From Euborellia annulipes (Eukaryota > Arthropoda > Insecta > Dermaptera > Anisolabididae), in the NCBI GenBank assembly GCA_023213315.1, contig JAKCPI010027384.1:36211-100210 (forward strand): DNA of 64,000 nucleotides, written 5' to 3'. A program made the position numbers and the translations under genes. The notes under the pieces were generated by a model. That model searched no databases. It was not told the DNA's origin and was given only the letters and a program-made list of their open reading frames with translations. Position 1 is the first letter of the stretch; every line of letters starts with the position of its first letter. Positions 53,124-63,482 of the stretch are shown here, piece after piece.

Positions 53124-53990
53124 TTGAAAAGCGGTTTTTGAATTAACATATAATATTATCAGCTAAATAAATTATATTTCAGCATCTCTATAATGTTTAA
53201 AACTGCATTTATTTGCAAATCCATGTTTCTATACATTTTTTTGATAATTAATATATTTTTTCTGATGATAATTCTAGTTTTATTTTAATTAGTTCAGGTG
53301 TTTGTATACCAAAAAAAAAAAAAATCTAAAATGAATATTAAATTTAATAAAAAATAGATTGCAATTGATATAAAATAAAAATAATTATTCATTCTAAAAT
53401 ATTTTGAGCTCGGATGCTAACAGCTACAACTCTCTAGTTTCATACATTATAAAAAATAGAAATATTTTTACCAGCATTAAATTTGAACCTCTCTAGAGAT
53501 ATATGTGGGCAATTGAATAAATATTTTTTAATTTTGTTTTTTATTTTTTACATTTCCATATAATAAAATAATTTTAGATGGTCCATCGAGTGAAAATTCT
53601 TGAGATTCACCTGATAAAAGTTTTACAATTACCTAATATAAAATACAGTAATTTGATCTGATGCGCGTCTTCATACAAATTTATACAAAATTTTTTTGAA
53701 ATTTACGATATCATAAAATTAAATTTCGCACATTTTACGACACATCCGCAACTTGGTCATAAAATATTTATTTTGCTTTGATATTGCTTCCCTTCAGATG
53801 TTATTAAAAGGTACATAAATACGTAGTTGTTATCTGAAAATGTGTAAATTATGCGCAATTTATAAACAAAAAGAAATTCTCAGAAAATTATATCTTTGCT
53901 TGGAAATATGTGGATTTGTATAAAAATTTTTTGTAATCATGTAGACAAAGAGAGGGGTGACTTTTGGTTTTTGAAGAACTTCTTTATGCA
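53124..53990. other. No recognised feature
   Basis: AT-rich and largely non-repetitive. Confidence 0.4.
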
Positions 53991-53996
53991 TGGTAA

Positions 53997-54167
53997 TGTT
54001 CGATATTTACTTCTCAAAGCGGCGTCATCAATCTCTGCATCCCCTACACTCAGATTGAGAGCCACTTCACCTGGGAAAAGCCCAGCAAATTTGGATTAAC
54101 GTCACTCGGGAACAAGAAAAAGGCGGCTGTCGACGTGACTAGATTCAACAGATTGATCAATTCGTGA
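53997..54167 (+). CDS. Candidate terminal exon, GC3-rich frame, unknown protein
   Basis: A 56-codon frame ends in TGA (54165-54167). Its third positions are mostly G or C although the region is AT-rich, a sign of real coding sequence. It includes SGVINLCIPYTQIESHFTWE followed by KPSKFGLTSLGNKKKAAVDV and ends TRFNRLINS. A possible acceptor (TTACTTCTCAAAG) would start the exon at 54020. Two other frames across the same DNA, one on the minus strand (GEVALNLSVGDAEIDDAAL), are also open, so direction is not certain. I do not recognise the family; a transposon-derived or conserved non-coding segment is also possible. Confidence 0.4.
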   Translation, partial: CSIFTSQSGVINLCIPYTQIESHFTWEKPSKFGLTSLGNKKKAAVDVTRFNRLINS

Positions 54168-54357
54168 ATTTGAATTTTGGATATGTTTCCCTTCTCGGTT
54201 AGGTAGTGTGAATGAATATACGGTGTTTTTTTTAATATTATTATTAATAGAAATAAATTACGAGAAAAAAAATAAAGATAAATATCTCTGTGGTGGTGGA
54301 CTGTACAAACCGGTAGATACATGTTCCAACTCTGAAACTCAGATACCGAATAATACA

Positions 54358-55462
<1,105 letters not shown>

Positions 55463-56195
55463 TAAAAACAAAATCTATTTGCCCCCTTTTCTAGAAAAAA
55501 TAATTCTTCAGAACTCAAACAAGTAAAATAAGCAAATTGCATTAAGTTTCGAATGCCGATTAAATTTGTATTTCAAGTCAGCTAGCCTATTAATAATAAT
55601 TTGAATTTTTTTACTTAAAAAAACTAGTCCTATGATTTTTTACATATATCATATATATATATATATTTTTAATAATAATAATAACAAGAATATAATAGAA
55701 GATATAGTATTATAGAGTATATTCTGTAATATATAGTAAGCTATGACTGAAAAAAGAAAATTTACTCATACAGATAATAGAGAGTAAACAAAATTTATTC
55801 GTAATAATAAAAAAATATCGCGATTTCGTGTTGGCGTTGATTGATTTTGATGCAACCTGGGCTCATCTCAAAGGTTATCTCTAGTTGATAATGAATCATT
55901 CAATTTTCCCCTTCTAAATTGATTGAAAATATATGTGCATTAAAGTTAATTTAAATTTTTTTTTTATTAATATTGATTTTAACATTAAAATAAAAAAAAA
56001 TATAATAAAAATTGAAACTTGCACGTAGTTTTCATTAATTAAGCCATGTTTTTCATTAAAACTGTTAAAAAAAAATGATCAGTTTGAATATGATATGCTT
56101 TCACTGTTTCCTAGAAATATACATTAGAGACGCATCCCACCAGATCGTTTTAGTCGTTATCATGTTTTATGATAATATATCGATATTCAAAAGGT
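55463..56195. other. No recognised feature
   Basis: AT-rich with short TA and AAT runs. Confidence 0.4.
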
Positions 56196-56201
56196 AATAT
56201 G

Positions 56202-56434
56202 CAGCGGCGTAACTAGCCTTTGAGGGCGGAGGGGGCGAAGCTCAACTAGGGCGCCATTTTATAAGTTGTAATATAATTTTAAAGAAATCTATCAATTTTT
56301 TGGACAATATATCCAAAGAATATAATAAAATCACCGTCCCTGGGCTATATTTTAGATGTCCTAGGGCGCCTATGCCGGTATCGAGGGGCGCCAAAGGCTT
56401 GAAGCGTCTGGGGCGGAGGGGACAAGCGCCGCTG
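56202..56434. mobile_element. Candidate hAT-like MITE, no clear TSD
   Basis: CAGCGGCG at the left and CGCCGCTG at the right. Subterminal CCTTTGAGGGCGGAGG and the complement of CCAAAGGCTTGAAGC are loosely matched. GC-rich ends surround an AT-rich core. Flanking 8-mers GTAATATG and CGGCGGTC do not match, so the insertion is old or the class is wrong. Confidence 0.45.
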
Positions 56435-56584
56435 CGGCGGTCACTCGTATTCTTTAGTCAAGTGCCATAATTTTTTAGTCAACTCGTTTCAGGTAATTAA
56501 TATAAATATATATAGCTAGTTCATTAAGAAATACTCATCACTCATATAAAAAAAATAATCTATATTAATGTGTTTTATTATGTA

Positions 56585-56780
56585 CTAGTCGCAAAGCCCG
56601 CCTTCGGCGGGCTTTCCCCTACCGGGGGCTGCGCCCCTGGACCTGCTCGCCTTCGGCGAGCAAGTATATTCCCAATTTGGGATATTTCTTGTTGCAATGC
56701 AAGTGTTAAGATGTTAAGGAAGGATCATATATTCAAGCGAAGGGAGGGTACCGATTGGGAACAGCACAAAAGGGTCTGTT
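56585..56780 (-). mobile_element. Helitron-like 3' end, best hairpin
   Basis: Minus strand: AAAGCCCGCC, loop GAA, GGCGGGCTTT (perfect 10-bp stem, 56593-56615), GCGA, then CTAG and T. The body CCTTCGGCGAGCAAG, GGGATATTTCTTGTTGCAAT, GTTAAGATGTTAAGGAAGG matches 6061-6250. Confidence 0.65.
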
Positions 56781-57150
56781 TATGACTGTTTAAAGGGTCA
56801 GCCATATGCGTGCTCTCTTCTCCCTGACTGCTGCGTAGCGCCTCTCACAGCGCCTAGTCGTATAAGGAGAAAGCTGGTAACAGAGCAAAAAGGTCGCCCT
56901 CTATTTTTTCAACCCAACTTGTTGATTTTGTGTTCCCATATTGAAGAAATTTGATTATAATTAATTTTCCAAAATATTTAAGAGATTCAGATTATTACTA
57001 CGTTACTCCCAGAGCCATGTATTATAGGTGTACTTAATTTCAAAAGGATTCATTGAAAATTGTGGATTTCTATAGAACATATACATACATATTTACATAC
57101 ATACATACAATTTTTCCATTTCATTTTTATATATATAGATTTCTTGTGAA
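56781..57150. other. GC patch then AT-rich sequence
   Basis: 56795-56905 is GC-richer (TGACTGCTGCGTAGCGCCTC, CAGCGCCTAGTCG) and could be a first-exon or transposon end; I see no supporting motif. A short TACA run lies at 57067-57109. Confidence 0.3.
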
Positions 57151-57156
57151 GGAAAG

Positions 57157-57194
57157 ACTGATGATGAGGAAATAAAGTTATCTCGAAACGTCTC
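57157..57194 (+). other. Hammerhead-core-like motif
   Basis: CTGATGA, T, GAG, 13-base loop, CTC, GAAACGTCTC. Same order and one-base offset as the motifs at 9381, 13994, 18811 and 57512(-). Confidence 0.4.
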
Positions 57195-57511
57195 ATTAAT
57201 TGTAACAAAATCGGAGGCTTTAATTTTGGCTGCACCTGCTTCCTTCCTTGTGCATAAATCAACAGCCACGTACTTCATTGGTTATCATTGGTTAAAAAAA
57301 ATAACATTGAATAATTATTTAATTTATAATATAATAAATACCTTAATATGAGGTATTTCAATGATGATCAAAGAAAAATAAATTTTAATTATATAAAATA
57401 AAATATCAAATAATAAAATTGAGAAATTATTGGCTTTATATAAGATGAGATTAAATAAATTCAAGTCCTTCTTTTTAAGCCCAATAAATCGCCTTTATTG
57501 CTGCATATTGG

Positions 57512-57539
57512 GGACGTTTCGGCAGGCCTTCATCAGACT
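57512..57539 (-). other. Hammerhead-core-like motif, minus strand
   Basis: On the minus strand TCTGATGAAGGCCTGCCGAA then ACGTCC: CTGATGA, A, GGC, CT, GCC, GAAACGTC. The two-base loop is very short. Confidence 0.4.
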
Positions 57540-57804
57540 TAGTAAAAAACTTGGTAATTATATACTAACTATTTTAATTTTATTTTAAAATTAATTTTAT
57601 TTAATTATTATTAATATAATTAATTGGCTTTAATTTTTCATAAGACGAGAGAGATGCTTTTCTAATCTGGATTTTCAGTAATTTTTGATCCTCCGAATTT
57701 GGTAATTTTGAGACCTGATTACGTCCTCTATAAGAGAGCAAAATTTAATTACCTGAAACGAGTTGACTGAAAAATTATGGCACTTATTTAAAGACGAGGG
57801 TTCG

Positions 57805-57965
57805 TCGGAGGCGAGCGGCGCGGATAGTATATTATACTGGGTATAATTAGCATTCAAATCTTGAGCTTGGCATTCCGTCTCATACGAGAAAAATTGATTT
57901 CAATTTACCAATCAATCGAAATAAATGATGCCGAAAAAGATTTTAAATAAAAAAAAAATCTTTTT
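57805..57965 (+). mobile_element. tRNA-derived SINE, decayed copy
   Basis: Head with GGATAGTATATT (A-box position) and GCATTCAAATC (B-box position). The body ACGAGAAAAATTGATTTCAA, AATCGAAATAAATGATGCCG and A-tail match the SINE at 1890-2080. Confidence 0.55.
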
Positions 57966-58204
57966 TTCTAAGTGATAAATATACATATACATATTAATAT
58001 AACAAAACGAAAACTTATTCAATTAAAACTTGAAGCTTATTCAATGCTCTGGCATCTATTCATCCTACGTCAACAGAGTCTTTTCAATCACCGCTAATTT
58101 CTGTATGAAATTAAGTTCGGCAATGAAATTTGAACTTTTTAATAATTTTGAGATTTTATTTTATTAAATAGAAACTTTCATACGTTGTTATTTTTTTAAA
58201 TGTT

Positions 58205-58790
58205 TAAGGCTCTAACAGACAGAACGCGGAATTTCCCGCCCTTTGGCGTTTTTTCCCCCCCCCGAGAAGGCCGGAATATTTTTTGGGGAGGACTGTATCT
58301 TCCCCCCCCCCCCGGGGGGGGCCACCCTCCGCGGCGTCCCCCTTTTTTCCCCCCCCTCCTTTTTTTAGTTTTAAAAAATTACACCCCCTTCTCCCCAAAA
58401 GGGGAAACTCCAAAAGAAATAATAAAAAAAAAAAAATTTTATAGTTAAAAACTATTTTTTTTTCCCCCTCCCTAAAAAAAAAAAAAAAATAAAATATGTT
58501 TTTTTTTTGGGCCCCAACTTTTTTTTGATAAAAAAAAAAAAAGAGAAGAAATAGAATAATATTATTTTCTTTTTTTATCTCCCACAAAAAAAAAATAATA
58601 AATAAAATTAATAATAAAAAAAAAAATAATAAAAAAAAAAAAAATTTCTCATTTTTTTTTTTTTTTTTTTAATAATAAAATATATATAATATATAAAAAA
58701 AATAAAAAAAAGAAGAAAAAAAAAACAAAACCCCCCGCCCCGGACCCGCGGGGGCGGGGGGGGTTTAATGTGTTATTTTTTCTCATACAA
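58205..58790. other. Homopolymer-dominated stretch, possible assembly artefact
   Basis: Dense runs of C, G, A and T (for example CCCCCCCCCCCCGGGGGGGG, then long A/T runs) alternate with GC-rich scraps such as CCCCGGACCCGCGGGGGCGG. Both-strand Phe/Gly/Pro-rich frames follow from the runs. Could be a low-complexity transposon interior or poorly polished sequence. Confidence 0.6.
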
Positions 58791-59039
58791 TAAATTGCGT
58801 TATATTTATATTTTTTTGTTTTCTTTGTTTCATAAAAAAATAATTTTTTTTTTTTATTTTAATCAAATCGAGATATTTTTAATTATGGAAATTTTTGTAT
58901 AAACCATCTTTCAAAAAAATAAAATAAAAATAAAAATAAAAATGACCAGCTTTATTTTTAATATTTATTTTAATCAATTATCAACAGAAACTTGTTTAAA
59001 TGATTATTCTAAATCATATTCACCAACACTTCTCCATGG

Positions 59040-59365
59040 GCAGCGCCGGATTGGCCGGTCGGGAGAATCGGGAATTTCCCGAGAGGCCGCTGTCTTTTTG
59101 AGGCTGAGAGGCCGCTTACTTTTTTGGGCGTTGGACTTTTCGAGGCTGCTTGCTTTATGAAGCACCTGGCTTTAAGAGGCCGCAGGGTTTTAGAGTCCTT
59201 AGGCTTTAAGAGGCCGCGGTCTTTTCAGGGCCGCTGACTTTTTGGGGCCTGGGGCTTTTCGAGGCTGCGTGCTTTAAGATGCCAGTAGCTTTAAAAGGCC
59301 GCGAGTTTTAGAGGCCGTTTGTTGGCTTTAAGAGGCCACTGACTTTTTGGGGCCGCAGGCTTTAT
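59040..59365. repeat. Degenerate GGCTTTAAGAGGCCGC minisatellite
   Basis: Roughly 20-bp units (GGCTTTAAGAGGCCGC, GACTTTTTGGGGCCGC, GCTTTTCGAGGCTGC and variants) repeat more than ten times. The left edge GGGCAGCGCCGGATTGGCCG resembles a hAT MITE end, so the array may be internal to a MITE. Confidence 0.7.
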
Positions 59366-59599
59366 TTATTATTTATTTTCCACCCTACAGCTAGCTGTCA
59401 ACCATTTACAGGAGAGTTTACAAAGATTCAGTTGTATAATTAACATGCACTAGGTCATGAGGCAGGCTTGTTTGCATAGATCTGATCCAATGATTTAGGC
59501 AGTCTGAAGAAATGGTCTTCGACATTTATTAAGCCCATAATATTTATTTTTAAATAAATCAAGCTAAGTTTGATAATATCTCCTGCTGAGAATCATAGT
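59366..59599. other. No recognised feature
   Basis: Moderately AT-rich sequence between the minisatellite and a dispersed repeat. Confidence 0.35.
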
Positions 59600-59752
59600 G
59601 GTGGAAGTCCGAAATTCAACAATTGGAGAAAAGGCGTTTGAAAGTTTAATAAACCCCCATAGATTTATCTATGCATTTAAATAGGGCCACAATTGAATAG
59701 GCCAGAATCAATAGCAACGAATGGAAATATATTTTCGCCACTTTCAAAATTG
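59600..59752 (-). repeat. Copy of the 21.8-22.0 kb foldback loop
   Basis: The complement contains AGTGGCGAAAATATATTTCC, GATTCTGGCCTATTCAATTG, CTATTTAAATGCATAG and TTATTAAACTTTCAAACGCC, matching 21826-21952. Confidence 0.65.
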
Positions 59753-59880
59753 GCTCCAATGATTTTGTTTAAAATTCATAAATCAACTATTTTTTTATAT
59801 GCTCTTTAAAAAGTATATCAATGAATGTGTTTATTAAAGCTTTTGTGGTTTGAAATATTATTATTAGGGAGAAAAATATA
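59753..59880 (-). repeat. Fam-A interior plus Penelope-like end fragments
   Basis: TTGTTTAAAATTCATAAATC, TATGCTCTTTAAAAAGTATA (Fam-A, minus), then AAAGCTTTTGTGGTTTGAAA and TATTATTATTAGGG (reverse of the 3' part of the Penelope-like repeats). Confidence 0.55.
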
Positions 59881-60252
59881 AGATAATTAATTTTCGATTC
59901 TTAATTAAATAATCAAAGGATTATATTTTTTTTCTATTTAGTTTCTCCTAAAAACGTAAAAAATATATATATGTTTAGAAAAGGAAGGTTAGACTGAGTT
60001 AAAAAAAAAAAAGAATTTTATAAATTTAAATAAATTCCTGCCCTTTGTTCTGAAAAAAGCAAAATATTCTTTTGACCTTTGGGTTTATGATCGAGTTCCG
60101 AAAAACCCGCTTTTCGGTCTCTTTGTTTAGAAGAATAAAATATTCCGCATGTGGTTTCTCAATGTTTTAAAAGGCAGAAGATAAGTTTCTGGGTTTAACC
60201 CTTCATTAAATAAACAATAGTTTTCAAATTAACTAGGCCTAAAGTAATATTA

Positions 60253-60350
60253 TATTGATTATAATATAATTCACAAAACAAAATTACATTCTAATACATT
60301 TCTACTTTTACTTCAGAAATCTTTTAAAACATTACTTTTATATAAAATAT
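60253..60350 (+). repeat. Dispersed repeat, partner at 63343-63480
   Basis: TGATTATAATATAATTCACA, AAACAAAATTACATTCTAAT, ACATTTCTACTTTTACTTCA shared with 63343-63480, which contains small duplications. Confidence 0.65.
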
Positions 60351-61308
60351 TAAAAAAAAACACATAATTCTTAAGTTTATTCATATAAATTTGTTATTTA
60401 ATTATCATTTTTGGCTTTATTTTAAATTTTCATTCTTCATTTATGACACTGACAAAAAGGGTTCAATTTATATATTTTCCCTCATACATTAAAGTAGCGC
60501 CTGTAATGTGAATAAAAAGTAAATCAAATATTCTAGTTTGTTATTTTAATCATATTTTTATTTTGTACATACCTGGATAAAATTTCTTTAGATATCTTGT
60601 GCATTGTATTAGTAAAGAATTGGGATTTGTCAGATTCCACTTTTCGGACATTTTACAACTTAAAATTAATTTTCTTATGTTTGTTTCCTTTTAAGAGACC
60701 TAATTTAATAAAAGTTTAATTTAATAAATGCCTATTAACTCCAATTAAATAAAAAAAGTCAAAGTCAAAATACTTACGAATGAAATGACAGTTCGAGGTT
60801 ATGTCACATCTTACTTATTTCCTTTTTTTACTTCTTATTACATAATAATTGCGCTAAAATCTCATCGTTATATTGTTCAAATAATTAGTCGATAACACAA
60901 ATAAGGGTGCAAAACTCTATAAAATGCAAAGTAAATTAAATAAATGCCAAGAAATGAATCGCACACAAATAAACGCATTGCTTTTCTATGGGCGAGTGGT
61001 GGGAGGGAGCCGCCAACCAATCAAAATCGGGTACACCAAAAACTTCGGAAATGGGACTATGGACCTACCTTGTCTATTCGAAGTACCTTGGTTAAATGAT
61101 TGTATATTGTCAATTTAAATTCCTTAAACTCCTTTAAAAAGAGAATTTAAATTACGCAGCTAAATTTAAAATGAAATATTTAATAAATTATTTCTAATAA
61201 AAAAATCTTTTTTTTTCCATCACTAAAAATATTGCAATTTAAGATATATAAATTAATTTACAATAAAGAAACTCTTGATTATATATGCTTTTATTACGTC
61301 ACACTCAA
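60351..61308. other. Unassigned
   Basis: AT-rich. A 64-codon frame at 60924-61118 covers a GC patch (GGCGAGTGGTGGGAGGGAGC, CCAACCAATCAAAATCGGG) with CCAAT-type sequence, but no domain is visible. Confidence 0.35.
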
Positions 61309-61586
61309 TGGTCGACTGAAAGTAGAAGATAGTTGCGTGATTGGTCACAAGATGGCACCCTCACTATTTTTATTTGCTTTTAAAATTTATGTTTGATTAT
61401 AAAAAACAAATTTAAAAGATTTATAAATTTTAGAAAAAACTAATTAGATAGAGTATTAGTTAATTAAGAAAATACTTATTTTATTTTTTCTCTATCTAGA
61501 ATAGTAAATTTTTTATTTCAATCCAAACAAAGTATAACATGAGAGAGAGAAATGATGGCCTTATTAGTATATAAGCTCTGGCTCAA
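61309..61586 (-). repeat. Dispersed repeat, inverted partner of 23244-23490
   Basis: GGTCACAAGATGGCACCCTC, CTAATTAGATAGAGTATTAG, TTTATTTCAATCCAAACAAA and GAGAGAGAAATGATGGCC are the reverse of the blocks at 23.2-23.5 kb. Confidence 0.65.
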
Positions 61587-61965
61587 AATTTTTTTTTAAA
61601 TTGGTAAAATTTCTCATATTTTAAAATTTTAATATCCGCAAATGAAAATCTTTTGGAAACTTGAAATTTTCAAGTAGTCAACATTTAAAATGCAACTTTG
61701 CAACTATGCAGGGAGGGAGCTTTTTGAGATATAGTTCCTATGTTCACAATGAATTAGAGATGGCCAAAATCGTTCATTTTGAAGAACGGGTTGTTGATAT
61801 ACAAAAAAGTGTTATATAAAAGTTGTAGATCTATAAAAAATGCACATAATAAATAACATCTATCAGTTTTTTATCTACACTAACGGTTTCAGAGAAAACT
61901 GCGAAAATCCATTTTTTTCTTTCTCTTACCTATACATGTAATATATATGGGGTCTAAATCCAAAG

Positions 61966-63192
61966 ATGACCTACTGGTCATACACAGCGATAATAAGACC
62001 CATGGTCACATATGCATCTGTGGTATGGTGGCCAAAAGTAGAAGAGAGAACAACTCAAGCTAAATTGCAAAAACTGCAAAGGATGGCTTGCATAGGAATA
62101 ACAGGAGCCATGAGAACCTGCCCCACCGCAGCACTTGCTCTACACTTACATGTAAAAGGAGAGGCCTTGGCAGGACTGCTGACGATGGGAATTAAAAATA
62201 ATATAAGGAAAACAGGGCATACAAGAATCCTGGAGGAGCTACCTAAAAATAGCATACTCAGAGGACCGCTGGATGCCATGCCAAAAACAATTGACTTCGA
62301 AAAGGGCTTTGAAGTGGTTTTAAAAAACCACAAGGCACTAACAGTCGAAGATCAAGACAAAAAAGGATCAGTAAGTTGGTATACTGACGGATCCAAAACA
62401 GATGCTGGAGTGGGTATAGGGATAAAAGGCCCTAACTGTAGCCTTGTAAAAGCCCTTGGCACCTCAGCAACAATCTATCAGGCAGAAATTATTGCCATAA
62501 ATACATGCGCCCAAGAGATCCTTAAAAAAGGACCTCGGGGAGCAAATATAAAAATCCATTCGGATAGCCAAGCAGCCTTAAAAGCGCTAAAATCATATGC
62601 CTTTAAATCAAGACTGACTTGGGAATGCCTAAATTCTGTAAAGGAGCTGGCTACACACAATAGTGTAACCCTTAAATGGGTGCCAGGACATGCAGGAATA
62701 CAAGGCAATGAAGAAGCAGACCAACTAGCAAGGATGGGAGCAAATACTCCTTTCACAGGGCCCGAACCAGCCTGTGGGCTGTCGCATAAGCACCTAAGAC
62801 TGGAAATCGGACGGTGGAAGGAAGACGAAAACAAAAAGCTATGGGCAAAAAACCCAGGCTTAAGACAAGCGAAGAAGTTTATAACACTTCCGCAACAAAA
62901 TGTAAAGAGACTTATCGCTCTAAACAGAAAGGAACTAAGACTGTTAAGTGGTCTTCTAACAGGACACTGTCCTTTAAAATATCATCTAATGAAGATGGGC
63001 AGAGCGGATGACGATATATGTCGCCTCTGCAATCTGACAAAAGAAACGGCGGAACACATTATGTGCGAATGTATTGCACTAACCCGTCAAAGAAGGCTAA
63101 TTTTCGAAAGGGCTGAAATAAAACCTGAGGAAATATCAAAAGCCTCTCCAAAGAATATACTGGCCCTGGTAAAAGGGACGGGTCTATTCTAA
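61966..63192 (+). CDS. LINE ORF2 C-terminal part: RT end, RNase H and zinc knuckle
   Basis: 408 codons without a stop. The frame is also open upstream to about 61945 (WGLNPK before the first Met), so this is a 5'-truncated ORF and the Met is internal. Residues 1-60 (TAIIRPMVTYASVVWW) are the thumb region of non-LTR reverse transcriptases. Residues about 136-258 are an RNase H domain: Asp141 in YTDGSK, Glu174 in YQAEIIA, Asp200 in HSDSQAA, His242 in GHAG and Asp252 in EEADQLA, all catalytic positions present. Residues 352-369 form C-x2-C-x8-H-x4-C. RNase H within ORF2 plus a TAA-type tail (63271-63288) fits the I-like group of LINEs. It cannot reverse transcribe as it lacks the endonuclease and RT core. 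Insertion is in an AT palindrome of a Fam-A end. Codons are less AT-rich than surroundings. Confidence 0.9.
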   Translation: MTYWSYTAIIRPMVTYASVVWWPKVEERTTQAKLQKLQRMACIGITGAMRTCPTAALALHLHVKGEALAGLLTMGIKNNIRKTGHTRILEELPKNSILRGPLDAMPKTIDFEKGFEVVLKNHKALTVEDQDKKGSVSWYTDGSKTDAGVGIGIKGPNCSLVKALGTSATIYQAEIIAINTCAQEILKKGPRGANIKIHSDSQAALKALKSYAFKSRLTWECLNSVKELATHNSVTLKWVPGHAGIQGNEEADQLARMGANTPFTGPEPACGLSHKHLRLEIGRWKEDENKKLWAKNPGLRQAKKFITLPQQNVKRLIALNRKELRLLSGLLTGHCPLKYHLMKMGRADDDICRLCNLTKETAEHIMCECIALTRQRRLIFERAEIKPEEISKASPKNILALVKGTGLF

Positions 63193-63288
63193 GGACAAAT
63201 ATTGGACAACAAAGGATAGAACAAAAGATCAACTAATGGTCGCAGTTCAAAGTGCCTTAGGTCCATAATAATAATAATAATAATATAT
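63193..63288 (+). repeat. LINE 3' UTR and (TAA)n tail
   Basis: A short 3' UTR (GGTCGCAGTTCAAAGTGCCT) ends in TCCATAATAATAATAATAAT, the simple-repeat tail of the LINE insertion. Confidence 0.75.
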
Positions 63289-63342
63289 ATAGAGAGAGAT
63301 AATATTTGGTTTCATGTAATAAATTTGATGTCGAGATTTTGA

Positions 63343-63480
63343 TTGATTATAATATAATTCACAAAACAAAATTACATTCTAAATTAGAATTTCTAATACA
63401 TTTCTACTTTTAGTTCAGAAATCTTAAAAAACTCTTTAAAACAAACAAAAAAATCTTTAAAAGATTACCTTTATATAAAA
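63343..63480 (+). repeat. Dispersed repeat, partner of 60253-60350
   Basis: Same blocks as the 60253 copy. CATTCTAAATTAGAATTTCTAA and AACAAACAAAAAAATC are small local duplications. Confidence 0.65.
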
Positions 63481-63482
63481 TA

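Larger units (their letters stand above)
56450..57790. repeat. Widely spaced inverted repeat pair
   Basis: 56458-56503 (GTCAAGTGCCATAATTTTTT, AGTCAACTCGTTTCAGGTAA) recurs as its complement at 57744-57785. The 1.24 kb between holds a Helitron-like end, a TACA run and two GAAACGTC motifs. The pair may be the TIR or long inverted ends of a composite element. Confidence 0.55.
61910..63345 (-). repeat. Fam-A terminus (minus) split by the LINE
   Basis: Left piece TTTCTTTCTCTTACCTATAC, ATGTAATATATA; right piece TATATATAGAGAGAGATAAT, TTGGTTTCATG, TGATGTCGAGATTTTGATTG. The LINE fragment (about 61945-63287) occupies the AT palindrome between them. Confidence 0.65.

Noticed and set aside
58204..58587. 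127-codon minus frame rich in Phe, Gly and Lys
   Set aside because: Produced by homopolymer runs in the low-complexity block.
62055..62834. Two minus-strand frames of 92 and 118 codons
   Set aside because: Antisense shadows of the LINE RNase H ORF; they have no domain of their own.
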